DNA of 64,000 nt. Origin: Forficula auricularia. Taxonomy: Eukaryota; Arthropoda; Insecta; Dermaptera; Forficulidae. The notes under the pieces were generated by a model. That model did not search any database. It had not been told where the DNA came from and saw only the letters and a list, made by a program, of their open reading frames with translations. Each line of letters opens with the position of its first letter. Positions within the stretch are counted from its first letter, which is position 1. Positions 10,805-21,689 of the stretch are shown in pieces. The stretch spans positions 9,211,652 to 9,275,651 of the forward strand of contig JALMQS010000055.1 of the NCBI GenBank assembly GCA_024734495.1, given 5' to 3'. Both the position numbers and the translations under genes were made by a program.

Positions 10805-11242
10805 CTATATACATATGTTAGATTCAAAAGCCATTTAGCTATCTAATTAAGAAAAGGAGGAAAAAAATTGTTTTCTATGCCTTTTGTTAAAAATGAAGAA
10901 AGTTTTTGAACACTACTGTGGAGAGAAGAAGAAAACATTTTATTTGTTTCATTCATTGAACCTTTGAAGTGAGTAAATTATATATTTTTTTTTCTATTGA
11001 TAATCTGGCTGTTTACATTGTATTTATAATTGTATTATTTTATTATTGAAATGAATGATGACCAACCCCGTTTTTATAATTTTGTAAAATTGGTTTATAG
11101 ACCCTGAAGAAGGAGGGAAAATCCTCCGAAACGTCGGTTTGAAAGGAAAGGAGGAAGGATTTCAATAAATTACACCTTATTTGTTATGTGTTAATTTTTT
11201 CTTTCCTCACTACCTCTGGGCTGCCTTCCATTACATTCAATT
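10805..11242 (+). mobile_element. HHR element C1 with 16-bp target duplication
   Basis: Identical 16-bp repeats AAACTTAATAAATGGT flank it (10789-10804, 11243-11258). It matches C2 at 35.08-35.36 kb in reverse orientation along most of its length, including GAAGAAAGTTTTTGAACACT and the end CTGCCTTCCATTAC, but holds about 105 bp (near 10975-11082) missing from C2. Unlike A, B, D and E it is not a foldback, so it is closest to a single terminal-repeat-like unit. Confidence 0.8.
11096..11144 (+). ncRNA. Hammerhead ribozyme (C1)
   Basis: CUGAAGA at 11104-11110 (U7 is A, a tolerated position), extra A, stem II GGAGG/CCUCC with a GAAAAU loop, GAAA at 11128-11131, then CGUC: self-complementary ACGU serves as stem III, predicted cut after C11135. 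Stem I pairs GACC (11100-11103) with GGUU (11136-11139). A hairpin stem III is impossible with ACGU, so activity would need dimerisation. Confidence 0.72.
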
Positions 11243-11659
11243 AAACTTAATAAATGGTATTAAAATAAATTTTTCTTTAATTAAACTTTTACTAATAAAA
11301 AAATTAGTTAAGTATTAAAATGACATCACTGGAATTTAACTTTTTGAAGTCTTGTAAATTTTTGAATTATTAATAAATAAATAGGTAATAGAATAATTAT
11401 ATACGATATATATATTTTGGAGTACGAGTTTTCACTTAAAATAGGCGATCTGTAGACTCCAAACTCAAAAAGTAGTAAAAGTCATTTAACTTCTGTCTCT
11501 CCTTTTCCAGGGATGGACATAAAATAAAAATATTAATTACGATGTAATATGAAAATTAGCAAAAAGCAAACACTAATCGGAAACGTCGCGTTACAGACTT
11601 AATTTTATACACAAAACGAATTTTCTATATCCAATAGGGTAATGAGAAATAACAGATAA

Positions 11660-11715
11660 AATATTTCTAATTAAAAAGACTGATGATTAAAGTCAAATCT
11701 TCAAAACTATCGTCT
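11660..11715 (+). ncRNA. Decayed hammerhead motif (A-type remnant)
   Basis: CTGATGATT is kept but GAAA reads AAAA and the stem II pairs are weak. Surrounding sequence 11560-11735 is an A-type remnant that continues at 12080-12180 after the nested foldback G. Confidence 0.5.
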
Positions 11716-11737
11716 CAAATAAATAAATTATATATAT

Positions 11738-12075
11738 GTTGCAGAAAAAACGCGTTCTTACTAGTTAAAACGCGTTTCGATGAATACCTTTATGGCAACT
11801 AGAATTTGCTGGTGTTGGTTGAGTTTTTGGTTCAAAGATCTAGAATCTTCATTTTTGACTTTCCCCCTCATTTCGTGTATTTATTTTCAAAAAATTTTAT
11901 ACGCAAATGTCAAAAATTAGAAGAAAATTTGTAGAGGATATAATTTTTGAATTTTCGTTCAAAAAAATTTCTCTCAACCAACATCAGTAAACTCTAGTTG
12001 CCATACAGGTATTCAGCGAAATGCTTTTTAACTAGTAAGAACGCGTTCTTACTAAAAAACGGTTTTTACTACAAC
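11738..12075. mobile_element. Foldback G nested in an A-type repeat
   Basis: About 100-bp arms (GTTGCAGAAAAAACGCGTTC... and its complement ending near ACTACAAC) enclose about 135 bp. The flanks both belong to the same A-type repeat (TTATATATATG / CATATATACATAAT), so G inserted into it. The arms carry AACGCGTTCTTACTAG palindromes. Confidence 0.65.
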
Positions 12076-12380
12076 ATATATACATAATTATATTTGATAA
12101 AAATATAAGGTATATGTATAATATGTTGATTTGCATCAAGCGGAGGACATTTTCATTGATTCCTCTTTATGAATTATATTTATCTAATCTAATTTATTGT
12201 AGAAAGAGGTCATTCAAATAAAATGTGGTCGAATCTCGATTTGACCTATTTTATTTACTTATTGGATTTTTTTACTTAGAGAAAGTGGTGTAGGTTTTAG
12301 GTGAAACATGATATTAATTAATAAAGTAAAGGGTGTGTAGTTTCACAGTGAATGAAATAAAACTCAAAGAGGTTTATACA

Positions 12381-12427
12381 AACTCAATATATTTCGGATT
12401 ATTAGTCCATCATCAGGAGTTTACAAG
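12381..12427 (-). ncRNA. Hammerhead ribozyme (B2 left arm)
   Basis: Mirror image of the plus-strand ribozyme in the other arm: CUGAUGA complement at 12410-12416, GAAA complement at 12392-12395. Same AUAUAU stem III and the same 6-bp AAACUC/GAGUUU stem I. Confidence 0.75.
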
Positions 12428-12443
12428 TTAAAACAGTTTTAAC

Positions 12444-12494
12444 CTGTAAACTCCTGATGATGGACTAATAATCCGAAATATATTGAGTTTGTAT
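12444..12494 (+). ncRNA. Hammerhead ribozyme (B2 right arm)
   Basis: CUGAUGA 12454-12460, extra U, stem II GGA/UCC (with further U-A pairing inside), GAAA 12475-12478, self-complementary AUAUAU as stem III, U17 at 12484 with predicted cut after it, then GAGUUUGUA pairing with UGUAAACUC before the core (about 9 bp with two G-U). Confidence 0.78.
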
Positions 12495-12799
12495 AAACTT
12501 CTTTGAGTTTTATTTCATTCACTGTGAAACTACTCACCCTTTACTTTATTAATTATTGGATTTTTGTAAAAAGGTCGTAGATAGAGGCATTCGTTGTTTG
12601 CCATTTCTACCATAAAAGAGGCTGTTAATACAAGTTAAGACAAGTTTTAGTCAAATAGATATTATTCTTAATTATTATTATTGTAGAAGTATCCATATGT
12701 AGTTAATCCGAACGATATCCGTAGATTCCTTTTTTACAGAAATAATAACTAATTGCTTGGGAAGCAAACGCTAAACAGAAACGTCGTGTTACAGACATT

Positions 12800-13390
12800 A
12801 TTTTATATACATATATAATGAATCTAAATGATTTTAAATTCAAAATAATAATAATTTTAATTCCGTAGTTTTTATTATTTTTTTTTCAAATGCCATTGTG
12901 ATTAAATTTAAATTTATCGTCCCTGGCCTCATTCTGTCTGCGCTCTCCCGCTGAGAAACTTTGCTGTTATTTAAGCATTTTGACGTCCGAGATGCAGGCT
13001 AGGAAACGAACATTGCAATGGATTTAGCATTGTTTATGAATCCTAATGTAAACATAAGATTCCTTCAAAATCGGCTCTATAAATAAAACTTTCGACTATC
13101 GATGAAAAAGCGCAAACATTTTCAAGACTGCACAGTGAAGTTTGCTAAATTGATGTTCTATGGCTACCCTGTTAAAGGTATGAGATAAAAAAACCGTAAC
13201 TAACACAAAGATGCAGTTTATTAATATGGTTCAAACATGTGTGCCAAATTTTAACTCATACGTTTCACATTAAACAATTCAAATTTTTTAAGTTTTTCTG
13301 CATTATTGTATCGGAAGTTAAACAAACATTTTATTTTATTATTTATCTTTAAATATGAATATTAGGAAGCAAGGAAAGTATTGACAAACT
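12800..13390. other. Non-repetitive stretch, nothing recognised
   Basis: Slightly less AT-rich around 12920-13190 (GGCCTCATTCTGTCTGCGCT), but no frame, splice pattern or homology I can support. Confidence 0.3.
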
Positions 13391-13400
13391 CGATAAATAA

Positions 13401-14272
13401 TCATCATCATCATTGAGTATACAGTCCTAAGACTGGTTTGATGCAACAATCCGTCTCCACTCGACTCTGTCCCCCGCCAGCTGTTTGACCTCTCTAAATG
13501 TCTGGCATCCCATATCCCCAATTATTGGTTGAAATATTCTAATCTGGGTCTTCCCCTTCCCCTATTCTTTCCCACCTCCCTCTCCAAGATATCCCTAAGC
13601 AGGCCCCCATGTCTCAGTGTGTGCCCCATCATCTGACCTCTTCTCTTCTTCAGACTCTTCCACAAGGTTCTTCTTTCTCCGATTCTTCCAAGAACTTCTT
13701 CATTTGTAATTTTATCCATCCATTTGATATTCATCATTCTTCTGTAGCACCACATTTCGAAAGCCTCTAATCTCTTTCTCTCCTCTTCTCTAATTGTCCA
13801 GGTTTCACACCCGTACATGGCTATGCTCCATACATATGTCTTCAATAGCAACTTCCTGTTTTCTAAGCTGATTAAGGAGGAGCATAGTAGTTTTTGTTTT
13901 GAATTAAACCCCATTTTCGCTTGGGCAATTCTTGATTTAAATTCGTTTTCGCTCCTCCCATCCCATGTTATTTTACTTCCTAGGTAGCGGAATTCCTTAA
14001 CTCCTTCTAGGTTTTCTTGGTTAATTTTGATGCATTTCTGTCTCGTTTGTTCTTTTTTTGTACATACTAGGACCTTGGTTTTATTCTTGTTTATTTTCAT
14101 TTTGATTTCTTCTATTAGGATTTGGTTAATTCCATTCAGGGCGTCCACTAATTTTTTTATTGCTTCCTAGAAGGGCAATGTCATCGGCAAATCTTAACAT
14201 AGCGATCTTTTGACCTTGGATTTCAATACCTGTATCAATTTTGTCTTTGTAATGGTCAGCATAGTTGCCTTC
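13401..14272 (-). mobile_element. 5'-truncated RTE-type LINE with 10-bp target duplication
   Basis: The minus strand runs from inside the reverse transcriptase to the LINE 3' end, TATACTCAATGATGATGATG. Identical CGATAAATAA flanks it (13391-13400 and 14273-14282). It is 872 bp, far below full length, as expected for target-primed insertion with early termination. Confidence 0.88.
13430..14240 (-). pseudogene. LINE reverse transcriptase C-terminal part, frameshifted
   Basis: Reading the minus strand, RFADDIALL (14171-14194) is the RT catalytic FADD box. A frameshift near 14150-14170 leads into a 208-residue open stretch (13522-14148) with FRYLGSKITWDGRSENEF, YGCETWTIREEERKRLEAFE, WCYRRMMNIKW, and a basic GRGRPRLEYFNQ end. 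One lost base near 13521 ends this frame; in the next frame comes the typical terminal stretch with VKQLAG and RIVASNQS, split over frames. The residues after FADD match the thumb and C-terminal part of insect RTE-like LINEs. There is no endonuclease. It cannot make a working enzyme. Confidence 0.88.
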
Positions 14273-14282
14273 CGATAAATAA

Positions 14283-14960
14283 ATAAATAAATAATTCATG
14301 ATACACTATTGGGTTAATATAATATTGTGATGCCACATTGAGGCTCAATTAGCCTCAAACATTTTGATGAAATTACGATAAATCCAAGAAGAAAATGCAA
14401 TACTCCCCCCCCCCTCTCCCCCAGATATAACAATTTGATTTTTTTCAGTTTCTTCGTCTTTAAAACAATAGTTTTTAAGCTAGAAAGCACATAATCTAGT
14501 GAGCTTTTCATTTTAAAAATATAAACATTTTACCCCAAGAAAAAATTTATATCTACGTTCTGTTCTAGGCTAACAGAATTCAGACAAACATAAAAACAGA
14601 GGAAGAAAAAACTTGTTAAAATGATTTTTCTCAAAGTCCAGATACTTAATTCTACATAGAAATAAGTCAAAAAATAGTTTTAATTATCTACGACCATGAA
14701 GAGTTCTTGAGTTATCGTAGATTTAGGTATTGGAATTATAATTTTCTCCGAATTTTAGACATTTCTAAACACCTATAAACAAAAAATAACCAAATAGAAA
14801 TTTGGGGTGAATTCAATATTTCGGTCGCCTATCAACCAATATTCCCTGAGCGTTCTAAGTAAATTAATTATTTTTGTATGATTGGGAAACTCTTTTTATT
14901 GAACTTGAGGAGTTGTTTATCATGGTCTAGTTATCGAGACCCCTTGTACTTGTTGCATAA
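14283..14960. other. AT-rich stretch, nothing recognised
   Basis: Begins with a short AAAT repeat next to the LINE target duplication. The 65-residue minus frame at 14314-14511 crosses a poly-C run and has no recognisable motif. Confidence 0.3.
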
Positions 14961-14967
14961 ATATTTC

Positions 14968-15395
14968 TATCATCATCATCGAATATACAGTTCTAAGATT
15001 AATAAAGAGAAACCAATGGACTCTCTGGTTGATATAAATAAACCTATACCTATGTAAAACGCGTAGTTAAAATTTATTTGTTTGAGACTATAATTTCGAA
15101 GGTTTGACCTTAATCATAAGTCTTTTCAATTAGAAATAATTATTTTATTTGTTATTTTTCAAAGGTTCAAGTTTTGTTTAATACTGAGGTCACATAAGAA
15201 ACTAAGGTTTCTTTTTATGAATCAACAACTCTGCTACTCTCTGCAAAACAAAAGCTTTTCAATTAAAATCCTAATACTGGTTTGACGCAACCACCTTTTA
15301 CTAAAATCCCACATCCCATATCTTACATTATCAGGGGATAATAACCCAATCTATACTTTCTTCTTCCCCCATTTGGCTCTCCAAATATTTCTATA
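14968..15395 (-). repeat. Old LINE 3' end split by an A-type HHR remnant
   Basis: 14968-14998 (ATCATCATCATCGAATATAC) and 15268-15395 (CTAATACTGGTTTGACGCAA, CATCCCATATC) match the 3' end of the LINE at 13.4 kb in the same orientation. Between them, 14999-15267 is an A-type HHR remnant with a decayed minus-strand hammerhead at 15085-15130 and the tail GCTACTCTCTGCAAAAC. Confidence 0.65.
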
Positions 15396-15574
15396 AACGA
15401 ATGAAAATTTTTACTAAATTCAACACTCAGCTTAATTCCCTGATCTTACCTTGTTACTTCCTTGTTTTAAAATTTTATTGAGATAAAAGAACATCGAACC
15501 TTTTTTGTTTCGTTTTCCAACGTCTTAAGGGATGAAACTTGTAAATTTATCTTCTTTTCTCTTTCTCTAGAAAG

Positions 15575-15970
15575 AGATGGAGAGAAAGGAGGGAGTGGAC
15601 TGCTTTGCAGCGATCGCATTTGAACCCCGAAACCTCAACCTTGACTCTATCTCCGCTTGGAAAATCACTCGGGGACTTGGGGGTCCCCCCCATTCGACTC
15701 GGAGCAGGCTCGCGCGTGTCTTAGGGGGGCTGTCCCCTCCGCCCCTCCACCGATTGAAATGCGACAGCTCCTGGTCTTGAGCGCGCCCAGACTGGGGAAC
15801 AAAGCGAGACCCTATTCCCCTCTCGGCCCCCGAAAAGCCCCCGGGGGCCCAAACAGCCTCTCCAAGAAAGAGGTTTCCAAGCAGAAGACAACCATAATAG
15901 CCCCAGCTATGGCTCATGAAAGTGCTGTCAGCCCGCCCCCCTCACCCGCCCCCATTCAGGGTGTAATTAG
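15575..15970. other. GC-rich island of unknown origin
   Basis: About 400 bp with GC content far above its surroundings and many CpG. Open frames overlap on both strands (105, 116 and 67 residues), which is what high GC without stops gives by chance; none has a recognisable domain. A B-box-like GGGGTTCAAAT is on the minus strand near 15620. A second GC island at 25.67-25.92 kb also has tRNA-like motifs. It could be a SINE cluster, a CpG island or foreign sequence. Confidence 0.4.
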
Positions 15971-16645
15971 CTAAAATGTTTTTCATTTTTTATTCCCATC
16001 TCAAATTAGACCGAATTTTTAATCATTTAGGTTATTAAGATGATTTCGTTCTTGGACCTTTCATTTTTCTTAAGATTGAATACACGATGTTCAAAGTTGC
16101 TGATAGGGCTAATATATGTATATAACAATGAACATCACAATTTTTTGAGTAATGTAAAACAAAGAATCTCGAAATATATAATATATAAAATATTAAATTA
16201 CGAAAACAAGGTAGCAAATAAATATTTGAATTACAACTGGGAAAATATAAATACAAAATGAAACAAAAAATTGAAATTTTAAATTTGAGAGAACGGTTTG
16301 AGCTATAAAAGCGAACCTTGACAGAAAAGTTTAATAATACATACTATGACAAATCTAATATTGAAAAGCTAGCGAGACAAAAATAGCAATGGCATTTAAT
16401 AAAAAATGGCATTATATAAATAAACAAAACTGACATTTTTTTTATTCCCATCTCAAATTAGACCAAATTTTAATAATTTAAAAATTTAGGTTTTTACGAT
16501 GTTTTGTTTTTTGGACATTTCATTTGTTAGTCAATTTTCTTAAGATTAAAATACTTAATGATGAATCTAATACATGTACTATAGGTATATAACGGTAAGC
16601 AACACAATGTTTTGAGTAAGGTGATACAAAATCCCAAAACAAAAA
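15964..16645 (+). repeat. Direct duplication, two copies of about 215 bp
   Basis: 15964-16180 and 16428-16645 share TTTTTATTCCCATCTCAAAT, ATTAGACC, TTTTCTTAAGATT and TATATAACR, diverged by roughly a fifth. The 73-residue frames at 16035-16261 on both strands are shadows within copy one. Confidence 0.65.
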
Positions 16646-16699
16646 AGTAGGTATTAAAACTTAGGGAACGCGGTGTAGATTTATAGAAAAATATTTTTT

Positions 16700-16990
16700 A
16701 AATTTTAATAGAATTGTGTTGGTGGTGCTTCACAATAATAATGAACAATACTTTTTTATTTATTTTTTTTGAATAGGTTAGAGTTGGTGATGTTTCACAA
16801 TAAGGAAGAATAAGATAAATATTTTTTTTTAAATTCTCAATATATTTCGGGTTGTTATCCCATCATCAGTAGTTGATTACAAACAACAAGAAATATATTG
16901 AGAATTTTTAAAAATTTTAATTATTTTATTCTTCCTTATTGTGAAACATCACCAACACATACCTATTAAAAAAAGTATCATTGTTCATCA
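16700..16990. mobile_element. HHR foldback element B3
   Basis: Left arm (AATACTTTTTTATTTATTTT, GTTGGTGATGTTTCACAATA) pairs with the right arm (TATTGTGAAACATCACCAAC, TATTAAAAAAAGTATCATTG). Direct target repeats were not found. One minus-strand hammerhead sits at the loop edge. Confidence 0.65.
16832..16882 (-). ncRNA. Hammerhead ribozyme, weak stem I (B3)
   Basis: CUGAUGA complement 16863-16869, extra U, stem II GGG/CCC, GAAA complement 16845-16848, AUAUAU stem III, U17. Only two or three stem I pairs form, so activity is doubtful although the core is complete. Confidence 0.5.
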
Positions 16991-17429
16991 GATATATGGT
17001 AAAATACGTATTACATTTAGTTATGATAACAAGAGAGCAAATAAATAGTATTATTTGAAAATTATAGTAATTTATTTGTACGTCTATTTAGTACAATTAT
17101 AAAATTATTTATTAAATAAATTATGGATATGTAGTTCTTGAATTATATTTTAATCTGATACCACGAATTATATTAACCTCAAAACTGTAGGGTTGGTAAT
17201 GAAATCGCATTTAAATATGGGATATTTATTTCGATTTATTTCTTTACTATTAATATTATATTAAAATGACTACTTTTATTCAATATCTTAATTTATTTTT
17301 TGGAATAAAATTTTTTCTGCGGATCCTTCGTTTGATTTGTATTTCGATCCAGATATCAACTGGTTAACTCTGGAAATGAAATACTATTTCTGGCTAGGTT
17401 GGGTGATGAAATTAATGAAGAGGAGTAGA

Positions 17430-17665
17430 CAATTATATTAAATATCTTCTTCTTCAACTGCCATTCTCGATTCCGAGCTTTGCTGAATAGAGAGTATCCT
17501 CTCCATCATAATTTTTTTGAGGAAATTTTTCATAGGGGTGGTTTCCCATTGCATTCCTCTGAAGGGATCAGATTATATCTGGTCAAATATTTGCAGCGAG
17601 TCGGGCTTGAACCCGCGATAGATTGATTAGAAGGCGTGTTCTATAACCAATCGGACAACCTGACT
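17430..17665 (-). mobile_element. tRNA-derived SINE
   Basis: On the minus strand: A-box-like TTGTCCGATTGGTTA, B-box GGGTTCAAGCCC, then CAAATATTTGACCAGATATAATCTGAT, which matches the body of the SINE at 5.42 kb. The 3' part differs and ends in (GAA)n. TATATTA on both sides may be a short target duplication. Confidence 0.72.
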
Positions 17666-17669
17666 ATAT

Positions 17670-18740
17670 TACCATATATATATATACATTGTAATTTATA
17701 ATATTTTTTCATTAAATTAGGACGGCCTTTGATTTAAAGCTAATATAGGTAGAAAAAAATCAAAAAAATACTTATGAAAAAACTTAAAAAAATGCTACTG
17801 GCCTTGTATAATTTATATTAACTAATTTCTCGATTAAGAATTCTCCCACCCGACTAATATAATAAAAAGATATTATGATTGAAAAAAGCAGATAGTCTCA
17901 ATCAGTTAGTGTGGTTTGTCGATGATAAAAATTCAAATGTTATTTATAATTAGTCAAGGCGCGACGTTTCGAGAAGGGGAGACAGAAAAAAAAATAAATA
18001 AAAAAATAAGAAACGACAAAAAAATTTAATTTATTCAATCGTGAATTTCGATTTTACGATCCTGTTTTGGAGTGTCGTGAAACATTCAAACAAATAACCA
18101 TTTTTTCTCTTTTTTTTGTATGTTGCTGAAGGTGGTCGTAAAAATCTCGAATATTAGTCTTAGTTAGTTAGCTAGGTGGGGAGAAAGAGAGAAAAAAAGG
18201 CAGTTTGTTTTTCCAGAAAGGATTATTTATTAATTAATTTGTTTTTCGAATATTATACATTTTCACCTTATTTGTGTTCGACGACTTCGATGGGAAGCTA
18301 ATTTAATGGAAATATTTAATGATTCCGAACAGAGTAAACGACTTTTTTATGGAGTGACGTTCAAGTTCTTTCTGGCTAAATATAGATAAATAAATAAATA
18401 AATACAATATGGTGTATGCAAATAAATTTATATAGATAGATTTTAATAGTTTAATTTAAAGTATTTTTTTTTTTTTTTTTTTTTGAAAACAGTGAAATTA
18501 GAAAATCTATAGATTAAAAACAGAGAAACAAATAGCATGACGACAGTAGTCTGTTTCGAACTATTTCTACTATAATATTTGTAAATATACGTAAAACAGT
18601 CGCGTTTAAACAAAAATAGACTATAAAGACTGTTTTTTTGTCTCAAGTGGGAATTCTCCTTTAAAAATATCAAAAATTAAAATACCTACCTATATAGACA
18701 TTTCGCCAAAAATAATAGATATAATACTATATATATTTGT
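17670..18740. other. AT-rich stretch, nothing recognised
   Basis: Contains a 22-base poly-T run ending at 18484 and an AAAT microsatellite near 18390. No frame with motifs. Confidence 0.3.
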
Positions 18741-18742
18741 CT

Positions 18743-19551
18743 AGATTAATTTGCCGCACCGCTGACGTAATGGTGCCGAGAGAGAGCGCCATCTGTATAT
18801 TTGCGGCAAATTTGAAATATAATCGTAATTTGGACTCAAATTTCGAAATGAAAGACTCCAATTGATTTTAATTTAAGAAACATTAAATATATTGATAATT
18901 ATTCCCCCCCCTTCACCACTCAAAAATTAAATATTCAATTCGCTTTTCTTTGCGCACAGAAGAAGAAATTAATCACATCTTATTTGATTTATATCTTATA
19001 TATTATTTGTTTATTTTTTAATAATTTGCCACTTTTTTATAATTTTTTAAAAATCTAAATTTTGTTATTCTTATTTTTTGATTTTTACAAAATTAAACGA
19101 CTTAAGACACGCATGCCCATATGAGTTTCTCATTGCAATACTGGAGCAGCCTGTCATACAAACAACACCTGATCTCTTAAATATTTGGAGCCTTATATCG
19201 ATTATCGATCCCAAATTTTAAAAAAATGATATAATATAATTCTCCGCCTCACACGATACCACTTATTTAAATAAATCTATTTCCACACAAAAAATATCAC
19301 AATGCTGTAGATTATAGAAAAAAAATATACTTCCAGATTCATATCTAGAGCCTCATTTCTGTAGCTGTGTCAGGAGGAAAATGAGCCGAAACTTTTAAGA
19401 GACTATGTATTTTCGGGAGTTTACAGGTATACATTTGGAGTGTGGTTTTTTTAAGAGGAATAAAATTTTTGGACCGAGACGCCGCCCGCCAGAGCTACCA
19501 GCCCGGAGGGCCGAGCTTCGAGGGCGTGCCGAAGGCACGCACGAAAGCTCG
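18743..19551 (+). repeat. Dispersed repeat R, copy 1
   Basis: Matches 30269-31097 along nearly its whole length: start AGATTAATTTGC, middle CCCCCCCTTCACCACTCAAAAAT, TTTTCTTTGCGCACAGAAG, and a GC-rich end GACGCCGCCCGCCAG with a terminal hairpin (CGAGCTTCGA...). No inverted termini or frame. The hairpin loop is inverted relative to copy 2. Confidence 0.8.
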
Positions 19552-19559
19552 TATATAAT

Positions 19560-19949
19560 GTTGTATCATTCGCATCCATAATAAATTTGTAACAGGAATA
19601 GCAGGGAATTGGACAAAAATTAAAAACACACAGTTTTTATCAAATGGGCCAGACGTTTCGGCAATTTATTTTGATTTCCTCAGTGGCCCATTTTATCACT
19701 CTTTGCCAAAAAACAATTTAAATTAAAAAAATTATTTTTTGTTGTTAGAGATAAGTTCAAGATTGTTGATTAATTGGAGCAGGAATGTATTTAAAAAAAT
19801 ATTAATAATGTTTTGTCGTATAGTGAAATTGTTTTTTGACAAAGAGGGATAAAATGGGCCACTGAGGAGATCAAAATAAATAACGAAACTTCTGGCCTAT
19901 TTAAAAAAAATCTGTTTTTAATTTTTATCCAATTCCCTCCTATTCATGT
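19560..19949. mobile_element. HHR foldback element D1
   Basis: Left arm starts TTGTATCATTCGCATCC and holds GACAAAAATTAAAAAC and an intact minus-strand hammerhead; the right arm has the complement and a decayed plus-strand motif (19867-19905: CUGAGGA kept, weak stem II, GAAACUUC). The centre spans 19700-19850. TATATAAT flanks both sides but is low complexity. A second copy is at 40444-40650. Confidence 0.7.
19640..19695 (-). ncRNA. Hammerhead ribozyme with 7-bp stem I (D1)
   Basis: Minus strand: CUGAGGA (complement of 19677-19683; U7 is G, a variable position), extra A, AU-rich stem II with only partial pairing, GAAA complement 19556-equivalent at 19656-19659, ACGU stem III, C17 (complement of 19652). 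Stem I is a perfect 7-bp UGGGCCA/UGGCCCA. Confidence 0.62.
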
Positions 19950-19977
19950 TATATAATATATATAGTTTTTGTATTTA

Positions 19978-20695
19978 TAGAAATAAATATACCATAAACG
20001 AGAAATCAGGAAAATTTTCTGAATTTTTGATTGCCTAAATAAACGAATTTAAATAAAAAATACCATATCCCTAAGTAAATGACTAAATGAACAATAGAAT
20101 CGGGTGGTAAAAAATAAAATAAATAAATAATAATAATTTTGAATTGTTTAAATTTAAATCAAAATTTCGAAATTATGCTGAATTCAAACAAGTTTGAAAA
20201 AATTGGTTCTACTTTTGTGGAAAAATGTTTGTATTTCCAATGCGAAGAACTGATGAGAATTTGGGGCTTTCTAGTTCTTGATCTTGCAGTTAAAAAATGA
20301 AAAATATCATTTTTTGAATGTATTTCTAGAAATAAATATGTACGAGAAATCAGGAAAATTTTCTGAGTTTTTGATTGTCCATAACTTATTTAAAACAAAA
20401 TAAACGAATTTAAATAAAAAATACCATATCCCTAAGTAAATGAATAAATAAACAATGGAATCGGGAGCCAAAAATTAAAATAAATAAATAAATAATAATA
20501 ATTTTGAATTGTTTAAATTTAAATCAAAATTACCAAATTATGCTGAATTAAAATAAGTTTGAAAAATCGGTACTGCTTTTGTGGAAAAATGTTTGTATTT
20601 CCAATGCGGAGAATTTATTAGATTTTGGGCTTTCTAGCTCCAGATCTTCCAGTTAAAAAAAGCAAAATATCATTTTTTGAATATTTTTTTGAAAT
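19978..20695 (+). repeat. Tandem duplication, two units of about 355 bp
   Basis: Units start at about 19978 and 20329 (TAGAAATAAATAT...CGAGAAATCAGG) and share AAATACCATATCCCTAAGTA, TGTTTGTATTTCCAATGCG and ATATCATTTTTTGAAT. Divergence is around a tenth. No gene visible. Confidence 0.8.
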
Positions 20696-20714
20696 TTTAA
20701 TCCGTTTTTATAGC

Positions 20715-20930
20715 AAATAAATTATATTTAAATAAAAACTAAGAAACACGCTTTTAAAAAGTACAAAATAATGTAATACTTGATCAAAAAGTGTGGGGCG
20801 CAGAAATATGTACTTTTAATTATTTTCCACAAAGTGCCCCACGCTTTTTGATTAAGTATTACATTATTTTGTACATTTTAGAAGCGTGTTTTTTAGTTTT
20901 TTAAAATATAATTTATTTTTTTACTTTTTA
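20715..20930. mobile_element. Foldback MITE
   Basis: Arms of about 85 bp (AAATTATATTTAAATAAAAA...AGTGTGGGGC and complement GCCCCACGCTTTTTGAT...) around a loop at 20811-20832. No coding sequence and no sure target duplication. Confidence 0.68.
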
Positions 20931-20990
20931 GTCTTAATTATTTTTATAGAGAAAAGCTGAATTTAACTGAATGAAATGTATTTATTTTTA

Positions 20991-21650
20991 ACCGACTTCA
21001 AAAAAAGGAGGAGGTTCTCTATTCGACTGAATTTTTTTTTTTTTTGTGCCTATGTTACCTCATATCTCCGCCAATTGTGAACCGATTTTGAAAAAAAATT
21101 TGCATTGGGTTAGGTCTACCTTCCGATTGGTTCCATTTTTTTCATAGGTATTAGACCTTTTTTGTTAGGTTTGCTCATACCTAACTTCTTTGTTTATGAA
21201 CCGATTTCGATGATTCTTTTTTATTGGAAAGGGGTTATCTTAGAGATGGTGTCCTATTAATTTGGTCAAGTTCTGATGACATGATGATATGATCACTATT
21301 AATAACATCACTAAAAAGAGAAAAATAAAAATAATTTTTAAGAAAAAAATAAAACCGACTTCAAAAATATTAAATGCAACAAATAAAATACACTAAAAGA
21401 TATAAAATAATTATTAACTTATTAGGTTACAACTAAACTACGAAATATTAACATGAAATTACTTTTTTAAGTCGGTGCCAAACATATACCTTTTATGAAT
21501 CGCATTGGCACCGAGTACAAAAAGTAATTTTATGTTAATATTTGGTAGTTTAGTTGTAACTAAATAAGTTAATAATTATTTTATACCTTTTAGTGTATTT
21601 TATTTGTTGCATTTAATTTTTTTGAAGTCGGTTTTATTTTTTCTTAAATT
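20991..21650. mobile_element. CCGACTTC element, copy P1
   Basis: Module 1 (20991-21340) starts ACCGACTTCAAAAAAAGG. Module 2 (21350-21635) is a foldback ending in the complementary AAGTCGGTTTTA, with a short loop around 21485-21515. Three related copies lie at 48.75-50.44 kb. The CCGACTTCAAAAA terminus recurs in many insect genomes; the transposase group is unknown to me. Confidence 0.72.
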
Positions 21651-21689
21651 TTTTTTTTTTTTTTTTTTTTTACATACAGGTGAAGCTAA

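Larger units (their letters stand above)
12273..12552. mobile_element. HHR foldback element B2 with target duplication and a related empty site
   Basis: Near-perfect inverted arms (from TTAATAAAGTAAAGGGTG and its complement) meet at a short centre near 12430. A B-type tail (complement of CACCTAAAACCTACACCAC) lies at the left end. The 13-bp repeat TTATTGGATTTTT flanks it (12259-12271 and 12553-12565), and copy S at 54750-54762 has the single uninterrupted site. Both arms hold intact hammerheads facing each other. Confidence 0.88.
12165..12745. repeat. Segmental repeat S, copy 1 (filled site)
   Basis: Matches 54660-54930 closely (for example AGGCATTCGTTGTTTGCCAT, GTTAATCCGAAC) except that this copy holds the 281-bp element B2. 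The pair gives a natural filled/empty comparison. Confidence 0.8.

Noticed and set aside
15567..15974. Three overlapping frames of 67-116 residues
   Set aside because: They overlap on both strands in a GC island, where stops are rare by chance, and none shows a domain or plausible start context.
18463..18484. Pol III terminator or LINE tail at the poly-T run
   Set aside because: No promoter or element precedes it; likely a homopolymer tract.
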